From NCBI GenBank assembly GCA_031772625.1, contig CM062812.1, forward strand, positions 734,673,714 to 734,737,713: a stretch of 64,000 nucleotides of DNA. Direction: 5' to 3'. Below the pieces are notes generated by a model. The model saw only the letters and a list, made by a program, of their open reading frames with translations, was not told the origin of the DNA and did no database searches. Both the position numbers and the translations under genes were made by a program. Numbering within the stretch: position 1 is the stretch's first letter; each line of letters opens with the position of its first letter. Below are positions 51,590-61,700 of this stretch, piece after piece. The stretch comes from Pinus tabuliformis. Lineage: Eukaryota > Streptophyta > Pinopsida > Pinales > Pinaceae.

Positions 51590-51800
51590 CATACCTTACC
51601 TCCTTCAATAGCCACTGATTTCCATTCTACTATTTTATGAAAACTGTACCCATTCCAATGATTTTACAGGGTTTATCATCACCCAATTGAACCTATCCAA
51701 AATATCATTGAACATAATCATGAAAATGTTTCCTATCAGGTGTGGCATGGAATGAGGCCCATGAATCTACCAGCCAGGCATCAATAATATTTTCTAATGA
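51590..51800 (-). pseudogene. Element C protease remnant
   Basis: Minus-strand reading WLVDSWASFHATPDRKHFHD near 51,775-51,720 matches the copia protease active-site region. The usual D-S-G has become D-S-W through a G-to-T type change. Two stops follow shortly after. The piece sits between the gag knuckle and integrase, as expected. Confidence 0.75.
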
Positions 51801-51889
51801 AGGAATCAAAGCATCTTACAACACATCACTTGTCACATTCGCTTAATGATTGTTTTCTTGCTGAGCATCTCGTTATTTTCCCTCCTGAG

Positions 51890-52640
51890 ACTTGCAGTCT
51901 TTCTTCAGGTGTCCTTTCTTCCCTCATTTACAGCACACTATCCCTGATCTGGAATTGGATCTATCTTTCCATGGCATATTGCAATATCCTAGGCTCTTTC
52001 CTCTTTCCATTTTTCTTCCCCTAGTCTCTGCAAGTCAAATAATTACATGATGTCTCACCAGAGCTTTTTTGTCGCGTTTCCTCACTAAGGATTGCACCGA
52101 AAACATCACCAAACTTTAAAGTACTAGATCCAGAGATAGGGTTACTAATGGCCATAACTAAACCATTCCAACTTTCTTGCAATGAACATAGAAATAACAG
52201 AGCCCTAACTTCATCATCAAAAGTTATCCCTACAGAACCTAACTTACTAGTAACTATATTAAATTCATTTAAATGATCAGCAACAGATCCACCTTCTATC
52301 ATCTTCATATTAAATAAACACTTCATAAGAAATATCTTATTCGAGGCCGAGGGGTTTTCATATAGTTTAGCCAATGCCGACATTAAACCCTCTATTGTCA
52401 TTTCCTTTGAAATATTAAATGCTACCAACATCGCTAGGCACAACCGTATTGTTCCAAGTGCCTTTTTGTCAAGAATATCCCATTCTGTGTCTATCATACT
52501 TGTTGGCTTCTTTGTCTTTCCACTCACTGGTAGGTACAAATCTTTCTGATACAGATAATCTTCCATCTACACCTTCCACAACTGATACTTTTTTCCATTA
52601 AATTTTTCGACCCTAAACCTACCATCTTCTGCCATTTCTC
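51890..52640 (-). pseudogene. Element C gag with broken CCHC knuckle
   Basis: The 181-residue minus-strand frame 52021-52566 is a copia gag (UBN2-like) domain: DTEWDILDKKALGTIRLCLA, LWxxLxxxY-type ALAKLYENPSASNK, and KMIEGGSVADHLNEFN then FDDEVRALLFLCSLQESWN. After a stop, the knuckle reads C-C-K-stop-G-K-K-G-H-L-K-K-D-C at about 51,900-51,940. A TGA (51,924-51,926) replaces the second Cys of CX2CX4HX4C. The N-terminal part, before 52,566, is in the same frame behind another stop. Confidence 0.9.
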
Positions 52641-52692
52641 CCACTCGAACCAGGAGCCCTTCTTTCATGCAAGTTTATCTTCCAAATAAAAC

Positions 52693-53300
52693 TTTGGCTA
52701 AATTATATATTATAGAGCAATGGAACACATAAAATATATTGCAGAAATATAAATACAGAAAACACATAAAACAAGAGAGACACAAATATACGTGGTTCAC
52801 CCAGTTTGGGCTACATCCATGGAGAAACATCTAGTCCTTCCTTTTATATTATCCAGCAAACCGAAGAGATACAATGTACAGTAGATCTATTGTAATTCCC
52901 TCTTCGCTCTCACAGAATCTCCTCTCTCTTCCTCACTCAGAATATAGATCTACATAGATGCAATACAATTCCCTCATATATAGCGACGGACTTCCTTCAA
53001 GGGAAAAAACACTAAATTAAACATAAATTCTATTATCAGATCTCCGCCTAATGAATGACCCAGATTGACTATGAAATTACAACATTTTACAAGGAAATTT
53101 TACATCTATTTTTAGCTTCATGGGCGCTTCCCCCGATCACCTACCAGGGGTGGGGCTCTTAAAGATCATTGTTTCCCTCCCCCCTCTGGACCCTCGTTGT
53201 AGCGCACATATTACGGGCGGTATTTCGGCCACATTACGAATTGGGGTCCAATGCAGCGATACCTCTGAATAAAGAAGATAATCAGGCTCAACACCCAACA
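52693..53300 (-). repeat. Element C, right (5') LTR, about 608 bp
   Basis: It matches the left LTR but its inner end is diverged (TTTGGCTAAATT instead of TGTTAGAAAATC). No clear primer-binding site is left next to it. Confidence 0.85.
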
Positions 53301-53305
53301 AATTC

Positions 53306-54062
53306 TAACAAAGCCCATTTGCTCTTTTTTCTTCCAATTTTGTGGTGTCAACCTTGTAGGTAGTGAAAGGGTAGGAGAAAGAACAAATCCATCTTTATAG
53401 TTATGAGTGGTAGGCTTCCTTGTTGCCATAATTTTGCTTTCAATTTTTCTTTCCAACATGTATGCCTTCTCCAATGAAGGAGGTTCCTAAAGGAAAACAT
53501 CATGTTGGATGTTATCATTTAAAGTCCTTATAGAGACTTCAATCCTATGCTTCTGTGGAATATCATTTACCCTTATATTCAATTTTTGGAAGTCCTCAAT
53601 GTGCTCTACCATTGAACCCTTTTGTTTGAGATTTATCAATAGGCTAAAGAAGGTGTTGGTCTTTGTATCCTCATAATGTGCAATCATTTCCTTCATGAAA
53701 ATTGACTAGGTGAAAATTTGTTTACAATAAAAAATCCCTCTATACCATACAAACTGATTCGGTTCTAAATATAAAGATGCAATACGTACCTTTTGTGTGT
53801 TTTTCACATTATGTAGATCAAAATATTTCTCCATCTGTAGTATCCATGTTACAGGATCCTTGCCATCAAAATTCATCATATCTATATTTGGAATATGTTG
53901 GGTCTTCAATCCAACATTAGATTCTATGAAATCATGATTAACATTACTTTTGTTCTCATCATGAGTTTCCTCTACTACCTTTTCACCATTAGGAGGCCTT
54001 TCTTGTAGTAGCTTTGTCCCACCTTCCTTCAAACTTTCCATGTCTTTCATGAAATCTTCCAT
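53306..54062 (-). pseudogene. Element B gag
   Basis: Minus strand in three frames. 53706-54062 (118 residues) begins MEDFMKDMESLKEGG and includes IPNIDMMNFDGKDPVTWILQ, which leads into the gag core, then MEKYFDLHNVKNTQKVRIAS. 53487-53696 (69 residues) continues with MIAHYEDTKTNTFFSLLINL and VEHIEDFQKLNIRVNDIP. 53211-53474 carries EKAYMLERKIESK and leads to the knuckle at MGFVRI, where element C cuts in. This is the standard Ty3/gypsy gag order. Two frame changes and the insertion make it inactive. Confidence 0.85.
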
Positions 54063-54961
54063 GCATTTCTTCTAATATGCTTCCATACCATCGATATCAG
54101 CTTCCATGGCATAGATAAAACTATTTATCTTAGCTTCGATCGCATTCTTCAAATCATCCATCCAATTTTGATTACTAGGTGTTTCTATTTTCTTGATTCG
54201 AGTCATTCTTTTTCTTGCTTTTAGGATCTCGATCTTGAATCTGTTGTATCTATGAAAGTTTGGATATTTAAGGTCTAAAATTGTGTTCTATAGTAGATCT
54301 CTGTGTCCTCTTTCCAATTCCACAAGTTTGATCGAAATTGGATTCTCCAAGAAAGAGTAATGCTCAATCTCCCATGATGACCTGATTATATAATTTTTCA
54401 GTAGAGCGAATTTGTATGAAGTGCCACATGTCATTGTTTCGACCTTTGGACCTTAAAATGATACACAGAGAAGTACATTTCGTTCTCTTTTTATAACGTC
54501 TTACACAATTTCAATTTGATGCTCAGAGGGAAAGTTATGACAATTTTCCCACGGCCACTTGTTTGGGATGTAATTTGTGAGCCTGCAAAACCCTAAATTT
54601 CTTGGACTATATCTCCAACAATATGGCAAAACAAGATCAGAATTTTAGGCCCAAGCTTCACCACAATTCTATCTCAAATGGGTTTTAATTTCAAAGTTTG
54701 AACCTTTGTAGAAACAAACTTATAGTGAGAATTCCACGATGACCTGTTTGAGATGGAATTATGGAGATTGGAAAAACCCTAACTTCCTCAACTAATATCT
54801 CTAAAAATATAGCGAGACAATATCTGAAATTTGTACTTGACATTTAGAATGATTTAGGCTCAAATGGATTTTTTTTGTAGCTTCTGAAACTTCGTAGCGA
54901 AAACGTTATAGCGAAAATTCCATGATGACCTGTTTGGAGAAGCAAAACCCTAGAATCCAAA

Positions 54962-54973
54962 CCTTTGATACCA
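54962..54973 (-). other. Element B primer-binding site
   Basis: On the minus strand TGGTATCAAAGG lies two bases after the 5' LTR. It differs at two positions from TGGTATCAGAGC, the usual plant initiator tRNA-Met binding site. Confidence 0.8.
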
Positions 54974-54975
54974 AA

Positions 54976-55308
54976 TGTTATGAAACTAGCTCACAAAAAG
55001 ACTGAAAAGACAGATCAATGACTTAAAACTCAACCTCTTACAGGTGAAAACCTCCTTTACATTACACAAATGAACAATTTTTGGATGATACAAATGACAA
55101 GACCTCCTTTCTATATATAGGAGTTTAAGGAGCCATGATATAATTAGAGCCGACATAACAATAATAATGCAAGGGAACAATAATAACAATAGTGGGCTTC
55201 TATGGGGCACAATAATAAAAATATGGCAACTACATGGGCACAAAAATATAATAAAGGGGTTTCAATAATAACAATAAGGAGTTACACTAGTAGTATAGGG
55301 ACCTAACA
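54976..55308 (-). repeat. Element B, right (5') LTR, 333 bp
   Basis: Plus-strand ends are TGTTATGAAACTAGCTCAC and GGGACCTAACA. It is directly followed by the target duplication CTCTA (55,309-55,313). Confidence 0.92.
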
Positions 55309-55313
55309 CTCTA

Positions 55314-55776
55314 GAAGTACATATTGCACTCTTCTTATCCCAGAGGAGGAGTTGGAAGGTCAAAAAAATAACTAAGTATTGAAGGATAAAACATGGAATA
55401 ACACAACGCGTTGGGAGAAAGATCAAGCGTTATACATCTCAACTCATCAATACAAATCAAACAGGACCCAAATCTAAAAAAGTATACATTAAACTTCTAG
55501 TTCACAAACATTTCCAAGTGTAACAGGAATGACATGAGAAATTATGTCTCCTAAGTGTCATTTTGTGACTAGAATGTGCACTACGACTAAAAAATGTGCG
55601 ATAGCTATTCTTAATGATCAAATGACACATAGGAAGGGACATTGTCACTTGAAATAGGTACAAAAATATAAAACAACAGTTGACAATAAAAAGAAACACT
55701 TACTATGATGATAGATAGGTGGCTCCAAAATTCAAGCACGACAAAATTTTTGGACAGTTTTATAGTAGTGACAATA
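55314..55776 (-). repeat. Element A, right (5') LTR, remainder
   Basis: It continues the LTR after element B: GAAGTACATATTGCAC matches TAAGTTCATAGTGCAC at 37,530 in the left LTR. It ends near GTGACAATA, followed by AATCC (55,777-55,781). Confidence 0.8.
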
Positions 55777-55781
55777 AATCC

Positions 55782-56160
55782 CTCTTGATATATATACATA
55801 TATGTTGAGGTTACCTTATCATAGAATTATTATCTATGCAAAATTGTGTCCAAATGATGATCTGTAAGAGTTTTATTTCTCAACCTGTATCTCCACAAGA
55901 CTTCAAAGATCAATTACAAGGAATATTAGAAATAAAGAGAGTGAAATTATCCTACAAAGAAATAAATCATACTAAGAGTACTCTTGTTGCAATAGGCAAA
56001 TGAAAATATGCCACAATTTAACTAAGTCTATAGAAAAAATTTATGTGTTTGGAGGTATATTACATGTGGTCTCATAACTATAGGTTATAAGACCAAGCCC
56101 TATGGGCCAAATTACAAATAGGATTTAACAAAAATAAACACTTGTTTTACACAGAGTAAG
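55782..56160 (+). other. Non-coding stretch before the gag of element F
   Basis: AT-rich sequence with no coding motif. It may be what is left of the 5' LTR or leader of element F, but no LTR ends or primer-binding site could be fixed. Confidence 0.35.
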
Positions 56161-56860
56161 GAGAAAAGAAGAGGATAGTCATGGAAGAAACATATACATG
56201 GCCTCCTAAATCAAAAGAACAATTTTGGGTGCAACTAAGAGGTGAAGCAACACCTCACAAAGTGCAACTATTGGAAATTGTAAAACGACTGAAAATGGAG
56301 TTAGAGAGTATTAAGGCAGAGGATGAAAAGTTGTTGAAATATAGTGGTCATTAAGAAAGTCCCATAACTATTTTAATTGGTATAACCAATATGATAAAAA
56401 ATGGACCAACTCCAGAATATGAGGATAGGGAATATTCCTAGAAGAGCAAAAATCTAGATGGCATGGATGAGAGTGAGGCCATTAGACCTAAGATAAAGAA
56501 CAAAATGAATATAACTAAGTTAAAATGCACCTTATTTCACCTCAATAAGGTAAGAAACAAATGGTAGAATTATAAGGATATTTTAAAAATTTTAGACCTT
56601 GAACCTTTGACAGTGATTCAAATGAGGTAGCAGAGGCATGGTTACTCAATATGAACAAATATTTTCAAGTGTATGGGTATCCTAGCAATCTAAAAACTAG
56701 ACTAGCAACTTATTGGTTATAATGAAACACATCATTGTGGTGGGAGGAGATAAGCATCATGCATAATATAGAGGATACAAATGTGAGTTGGGATGATTTT
56801 GAAAAGAATTTCAAAGATCAAAGGAATTTCATGAGCCAAAGCTTGGTGAATTGATCATGG

Positions 56861-56865
56861 ATGAA
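56861..56865 (+). repeat. Solo-LTR target-site duplication, left copy
   Basis: ATGAA here and at 57,729-57,733 exactly flank the solo LTR. Confidence 0.92.
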
Positions 56866-57728
56866 TGTTGTCTTATTGGGCCCTGACCTAGGTTCGGAAG
56901 AGTTATTAGCCAAACAATTCTTGCAGCTACCGGCCCTTTTGACAACAGCCCGTAGAGCGCAGACTGAGGTCTCACCCGAGGTAGTAGGGGAGGGTGCTAG
57001 AACCAAGTTTCCGCGCCCTTGGGATGTCTTGATGTGGTCTGGAGGGGTCACGAACTGTTATGTGGCCTCGTGCCACTCTGTACTACTATCGAGCTTTCCC
57101 GTAGATCCACACAGGTGTACTTTCTTATTAATGAAATCGTTACAGATCTGATCTTCTTGTTAGAGTCTTTAAGCAAACATTTACCAATAAAGCCCAATGT
57201 GTGCAATCATAACTCTTTAAAGGTATAAACTCATATAACAATTGCATAAACTAGAACGCAATAGATTCACAATATTTCAGAAACCACTTATCTTTATTAA
57301 TATCTTCTATCAATACAACCAGATCCACCCTACGCACTCAGCTGCAGGGGTCTGTGCACACAACTGCAGACTCTACCGGGCCTTTGTGCACATAGTTTCA
57401 GAGCCTCTATCTATCTACCAACACCCTTGACTCAAACTTACATACGCAGAGAATATTTCCTTCACAAACCCATAACATCAAGATCCAAAACCAAAAACTG
57501 ACTTCTAGCCATAGTTCCTTGCTCTATTTATACGTTTCCATGGTCCGCAGACCATGGGCAGGCTGACTCACTTCCTATTATTTTACATTATTCTTGGGCG
57601 GACAACCCTTTGACTTTACTCATTACCTTTCGCGCTCCGCGCACTTCGCGAAGTCTTTACCATAATTTTACCCAAAAATGTGGGCTTTGAGCCCCAAAAA
57701 TGTTATGTGGGCCCTCTGCTACCCAACA
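56866..57728. mobile_element. Solo LTR, 863 bp
   Basis: Ends TGTTGTCTTATTGGG and CTACCCAACA with a perfect 5-bp duplication ATGAA on both sides. No internal retrotransposon sequence is present, so it is what remains after recombination between two LTRs. It is richer in GC than its host, with CG-rich words (CGCGCTCCGCGCACTTCGCG near 57,631) and a TATA-like TATTTATACG near 57,524. Short inverted words at the two ends (TTATTGGGCCC and GTGGGCCCTC) are notable. The element family was not identified and orientation is uncertain. Confidence 0.93.
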
Positions 57729-58155
57729 ATGAACTTGTTGCAAAATTAATTGATTTCTTGCAATACCAACCCTATATTAGTGAGGAGAAAGATGAAGTTC
57801 AGTGTTTTATCATCTTCCGTCCCCTTAGGAAGGCTACAATCTGTTATCTACAACCTGAGAAAAGGAATGAAAATAAAAGATATTTAAAAAATAAGAAAAA
57901 AGAGAGATTTATGCTAGGAAGGAAAGGGTTTAAATTTTATTCCGTTAAATATTTTGGAAAAAATTACGAGAAATTTTTTTTTAGTAACAATAATGAGCAA
58001 CACCAAAGGACTCAATCTTCGATAGTCTCCATATCAATTGATTTGAACAATAAAGGAATTAATGGAAAATAAAGAGAGAACCAATGAAGTCTTGGGGCTA
58101 GCGACAGTCTCATCTACTTTAGAATTTCTTCTACAATGAAAAATCAATTCAAGCC

Positions 58156-58560
58156 TTGTATAATGTACAAGAAGCCTCTATAATGAATGAGATTGCTAGA
58201 AACATTTCTACAATCGATGTAGGTTTGGAAGATCTCGAAGTTGACCATCATTCTAGCATGGTAGAAATAAAAGGTAATCTCCTAAACCAATATGTTTCCA
58301 TTTTAATAGATCTGGTGGCTAGATTAAGTTATGTCAATCAAGAAATAGTGGATAAATGTAAGTTGAACATGGAAAAATATTAACATTCTTCGTAGGTGCA
58401 GTTAGCAACTTATAAATAAAGAAAATTACTATCTTAGTTAAATACATTCTTGTTAACTTGAATGGATATAAAACAACAATGAACCTAAATGTTTTATCCC
58501 TAGTATCTTACGATGTATTGGTAGAACGAAATAGTTTGAAAAGTGTAGATCAACTATATA
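58156..58560 (+). pseudogene. Element F protease remnant
   Basis: The 75-residue frame 58156-58383 reads MYNVQEASIMNEIARNIS, then DHHSSMVEIKGNLLNQ and VSILIDLVARLSYVNQEIVD. The active-site region LID keeps Asp, but D-S/P-G is lost (D-L-V). Past the stop, the C-terminal part reads NVLSLVSYDVLVERN near 58,490, resembling the protease end. It is clearly degenerate. Confidence 0.75.
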
Positions 58561-58679
58561 TTGCTTAGACAAGACCATCACTTGGACCATAGGTGAGGGA
58601 GATGTAGGAATTTCTACAGGTAAACCAGACCAATTTCTACTGGGAAAATACTAGCCTTAAAACTAGAAATATGTGGAAA

Positions 58680-59580
58680 AAAGGCTGTAAATTATTTGTT
58701 GTGTGCATAGATGAATTCTCATAGGAAACTAAGGCAAATATTTTTGATGATTTCAAGGTGGTACTAGAGTTCAAGGGCATGTTTCTGGACGAAATTCTTG
58801 AGTTACCACCAAAAAGAGATATTGATTTCACTATTGAGTGGGTACCTAGGGCCATATTGGTGTCAAAGGAACCCTATAGAATGAGCGTGTTAGAGTTGAT
58901 GGAAGTAAAAATTAAACTTCAAAATTTGTTGGATAAGGGATACATTAGGCCAAGTTTCTCCCCTTGGGAAGAACCTATACTATTTGTGAGCAAAAAATAT
59001 GGTATTTTTAGAATTTCTTTTAATTATAGATAGCTAAATAAGCTAACAATAAAAAACAAATACCATTTACCTATAATAGATGACTTGTATGATTAGGTAA
59101 GGAGAGCCACTTTCTTTTCCAAGATAGATTTAAGATCTAGTTATCATCAATTGAGGTCGGGATGATGGAATACATAAAACTATTTTTAGAACTAGATATG
59201 GCCATTATGAGTTTGTTTTACTTTTGTTTGGACTCACAAATACCCATCCACCTTCAAGTGTTTAATGAACAATGTTTTCAACCAATATTTGGAGAAATTT
59301 ATGTTCATTTTCATTGATAACATCTTTGCTTATTCTGAGAGACCTAAAGAATGTAAACAATGCCTAATAATAGTGCAACAACTACTTAGACAACATTACC
59401 TTTATGCTATATTGAGTAAGTTTCAGGTATACCATGATCAAATTACATATTTTGGACATGTAATTTCCAAAGAAGGAAGTATTGTAGACCTTGAAATTGT
59501 CATAGCAATCCTTAATTGGTATATCCCTAAAGATATAACATACATTAGATTTTTTATGGGGAATGCAAGATAATATCATG
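58680..59580 (+). pseudogene. Element F reverse transcriptase
   Basis: The 91-residue frame 58758-59033 carries LPPKRDIDFTIEWVP and IKLQNLLDKGYIRPSFSPWE, the RT N-terminal segment. RT core pieces follow: [16 protein letters not shown] near 59,115 and [14 protein letters not shown] near 59,205. The 102-residue frame 59265-59573 then gives FMFIFIDNIFAYSERP, where the catalytic F-L-D-D reads F-I-D-N, and FGHVISKEGSIVDLE. Multiple stops, and loss of one catalytic Asp, make it non-functional. Confidence 0.88.
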
Positions 59581-59639
59581 GGTTCATAAAAGGATTCACT
59601 AAGTTGTCCTATCCTATAACATCACTACAAAAAAAGAGT

Positions 59640-60170
59640 TAATTTTGTTTGGACTCATAACTGTGATAAATATTTTTACGACTAAAATATCTATTAGTTA
59701 TAGCTCCTATACTTAAAATTGTAGATCTTAATAATGGCTACATAGTTTGTATAAATGTTTTCGTAGAAGGGATAGGAGGGATGTTGATGCAAGATAACCA
59801 TGTCATAGTCTATGAGTCTAGAAAATTGAAAGATCATGAAAATAATTTTGTTGTGTATGATTTGAAAATGGCTATGGTAATACATAATTTAAAAATGTGG
59901 TTCGATCAATTTTTAGGATATAAATTTATATTAATAATTGGTCATATTAGCTTGATGTTTTTTTTCATCCAACTAGATATAAATTCTAGACATATGATAT
60001 GGATGGATTCCATAAGTGAATTTTATTTTGTTATTAAACATATCAAAGGAAAAGAAAATAAAGTTGTAGATGAATTAAGAAGAAGTGTAAAACAATTTTG
60101 TGTAATTTTTGTAAGCAATGTTGAAATATATTTTATTGAGAAAATTAAAACAATAACTGATAAATGAAGT
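59640..60170 (+). pseudogene. Element F RNase H
   Basis: The 128-residue frame 59781-60167 is a Ty3-type RNase H: MLMQDNHVIVYESRKLKDHE, then FVVYDLKMAMVIHNLKMW, a central FILIIGHISL, and IKHIKGKENKVVDELRRSVK with the C-terminal KGKEN-Asp pattern. The expected Asp-His of the third strand reads Gly-His, so one catalytic Asp is gone. It follows RT directly, as usual. Confidence 0.88.
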
Positions 60171-60239
60171 AGTCCAAAAAGAAAAAATAGAATATGCATT
60201 AAATAACAATGATTTGTTAACTTTCAGAAATATAATTTT

Positions 60240-61700
60240 CATTCCTAATGTGCCTAAACACAAGAAATTCATCCTAGATGAGCATTGTGAAAAGTCATTT
60301 TTAGCTCATCCAAGATACTAGGAAGTTATTACAACACTTAATAATAAATTCTACTTGTCATGAAGGAATTCTACCAACCAGGAATGAAAGGAGAGGGAGT
60401 AGAATATTTAGAAAACTGTCTGGAATGCCAAAAATTCAATGTGCAATTCTAACATCATGGTGGATTATTAAATCCCTTGCCCATTCCTAAATGGAAATGG
60501 GAAATTGTCTCTTTAGATTTATTACGGGGCTAGTTGGAACTAAAAGTCAACATGACTCAATCATGGTTGTATTCGATAAACTGCTTGAAACAACCCAGTT
60601 TATACTAGTTCAACTAACATATAAAGTTGTTCATATAGTTCAAATTTTTATGAAATATATTTTTAAACAACATGGAGTACCAAAAAAAGTTATACCTAAC
60701 AAAAATGCAATGGTTGCCTCCATTAGAGAAGTATTGAGGTAAAAAAATGGTCCTCAAAACAAAAATGGACAACCAAATTCAACTTTACAAAAACCAATAG
60801 GATTAAAGATGATGATGTCAACCATGGGGGCTAATTCATGATTATTGGAGTAAAAAAAAAGAAAAACTACTTATTCAACTCATATTTTCAACTTATCTCC
60901 CTAAGGTTTTACTCAAACTTAGAGTAGGAGCACTGATTGGATGCAAATTATAATTATTCATCCAAGTAGTACCCAATTTCCACACATTTGATGGACCCTG
61001 CCACACGAAAAATGAGAAATACATGAAAAACATGATTGTAATCAATTTTTTTAATGTATTTATCATTTTTTATCTCACAGGGTCCATCGAAATTATGAAA
61101 CATGGGAAATTCTTAGATAAAGAATTAAATTTTGCATCGAGCAAGTACTCCCTCTCAAAATTTGAGTAAAATTGTAGGGAAATAAGTTGAAAAAGTAGTT
61201 TTTTCTTATTTCCCTCTAAAATTTAATGATGTAATTTAATATTAATTTATTATTTCCTCTATTATTTTACAATATTCTTAGGAGGCCCATTTTAGACGTC
61301 AAAATTTATTTAATGGTATTTTTTGAAAGAACTTTTTGTAAGCATGGGTATACAATTGAATTTCAACACTTCCTATCATCCTCTAACAGATGGGCAAACT
61401 GAAAGAACTAACCAAATTATCGAAGATATGCTTCACTAATTACAATTTCTTGAACTTTCCTATAATAAAAAGCTATTAAGAATCTCTTAAAATGAGTCCC
61501 ATTGAAGTGTTTTCTAGACAAAAATTTCTTACTTCATTGAGATGGAGTCATCAAGCATGCAAAGTAGTTTCCAGATGTGATCTATAGAAAAGGATGGAAA
61601 AAATGGCTAGAAAGGTGAGGTGAAATCTAAAGAAATCTCAATACAAATAGAAATGCGTAACATCTCCCTTTTATGATGTAGGTCCCCAACTAGTGATGAA
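60240..61700 (+). pseudogene. Element F integrase, split by a MITE
   Basis: Pieces in order: the zinc-binding region near 60,290-60,440 (LVHELYKFLNCQ-like with a Cys-containing end, CLECQKFNVQ); the catalytic-core start KSQHDSIMVVFDKLLETTQF (60,552 onward); HGVPKKVIPNKNAMVAS near 60,670; then the foldback insertion. After it come YFLKELFVSMGIQLNFNTSY (about 61,320) and HPLTDGQTERTNQIIEDMLH, which keeps the catalytic Glu. SPIEVFSRQKF-like sequence follows near 61,500. The second catalytic Asp reads Asn (NKNA). It is decayed in every part. Confidence 0.8.
60722..61262. mobile_element. Foldback MITE-like element, copy 2
   Basis: It is about 541 bp. Left end ATTAGAGAAGTATTGAGG and right end (minus strand) ATAGAGGAAATAATAA resemble the termini of copy 1. 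Internal segments also match copy 1: GAAAAACTACTTATTCAAC (60,873 onward), GAGTAAAATTGTAGGGAAAT (minus-like arm) and TTGGATGCAAATT. The arms pair around a centre near 61,045; TATCTCACAGGGTCCATC pairs with GATGGACCCTGCCACACG-like sequence. It interrupts the integrase of element F. Confidence 0.65.

Larger units (their letters stand above)
48032..53300 (-). mobile_element. Ty1/copia element C nested in element B gag
   Basis: Minus-strand element of 5.27 kb with LTRs at 48,032-48,633 and about 52,693-53,300. Ends are TGTTAG and CACCCAACA on the plus strand. Minus-strand order is gag, CCHC, protease, integrase, RT, RNase H, which defines Ty1/copia. Integrase preceding RT, and its motifs, suggest the Tork/Tnt1-like group, as an inference. 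It keeps long open frames but has several key mutations. Confidence 0.93.
45475..55308 (-). mobile_element. Chromovirus-type Ty3/gypsy element B, split by copia element C
   Basis: Minus-strand element with short LTRs (45,475-45,806 and 54,976-55,308), ends TGTTATGAAA and CCTAACA, a 5-bp target duplication, a polypurine tract and a tRNA-Met-like primer-binding site. Minus-strand order: gag, CCHC knuckle, protease, RT, then directly the integrase C-terminus and a chromodomain. The RNase H and most of integrase are absent. Element C is inserted in the knuckle region. Without C it is about 4.6 kb, short for an autonomous element. Confidence 0.92.
35820..55776 (-). mobile_element. Tat-like Ty3/gypsy element A, split by nested elements B and C
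   Basis: Minus-strand LTR retrotransposon. Its LTRs lie at 35,820-38,003 (2,184 bases) and at 43,765-45,474 plus 55,314-55,776 (2,173 bases in total after removing element B). The LTRs align along their whole length and end in TGTT-like and AACA-like sequences. Possible target duplication AATCC flanks it (35,815-35,819 and 55,777-55,781), given a 3-base loss at the right end. Inside, on the minus strand, come gag, protease, RNase H, RT, a second RNase H and a cut-short integrase. All frames are broken. Confidence 0.85.
56181..58072 (+). pseudogene. Element F gag, interrupted by a solo LTR
   Basis: The reading starts at ATG 56,181 (MEETYTWPPKSKEQFW). It shows the gag core in several frames: AEAWLLNMNKYFQVYGY-type sequence near 56,640, and a tryptophan-rich LWWEE-like segment near 56,735. 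The reading HEPKLGELIMDE ends at the solo LTR. It resumes at 57,734 in the 130-residue frame 57680-58072 with KLIDFLQYQPYISEEKDEVQ. This is a typical Ty3/gypsy gag for particle assembly. Several stops before the insertion show it was already failing, or failed afterwards. Confidence 0.75.
56160..61700 (+). mobile_element. Ty3/gypsy relic (element F) with nested solo LTR and MITE
   Basis: The plus-strand relic has gag, protease, RT, RNase H and integrase in the standard Ty3/gypsy order, all broken by stops. The gag is split by a solo LTR (56,866-57,728) and the integrase by a foldback element (about 60,722-61,262). Neither LTR could be defined. The C-terminus of integrase fades out near 61,700. 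The many stops make it one of the older elements here. Confidence 0.85.

Noticed and set aside
56866-57728. A host gene or promoter island, because of the GC-rich content
   Set aside because: TG...CA ends and an exact 5-bp duplication identify it as an LTR insertion.
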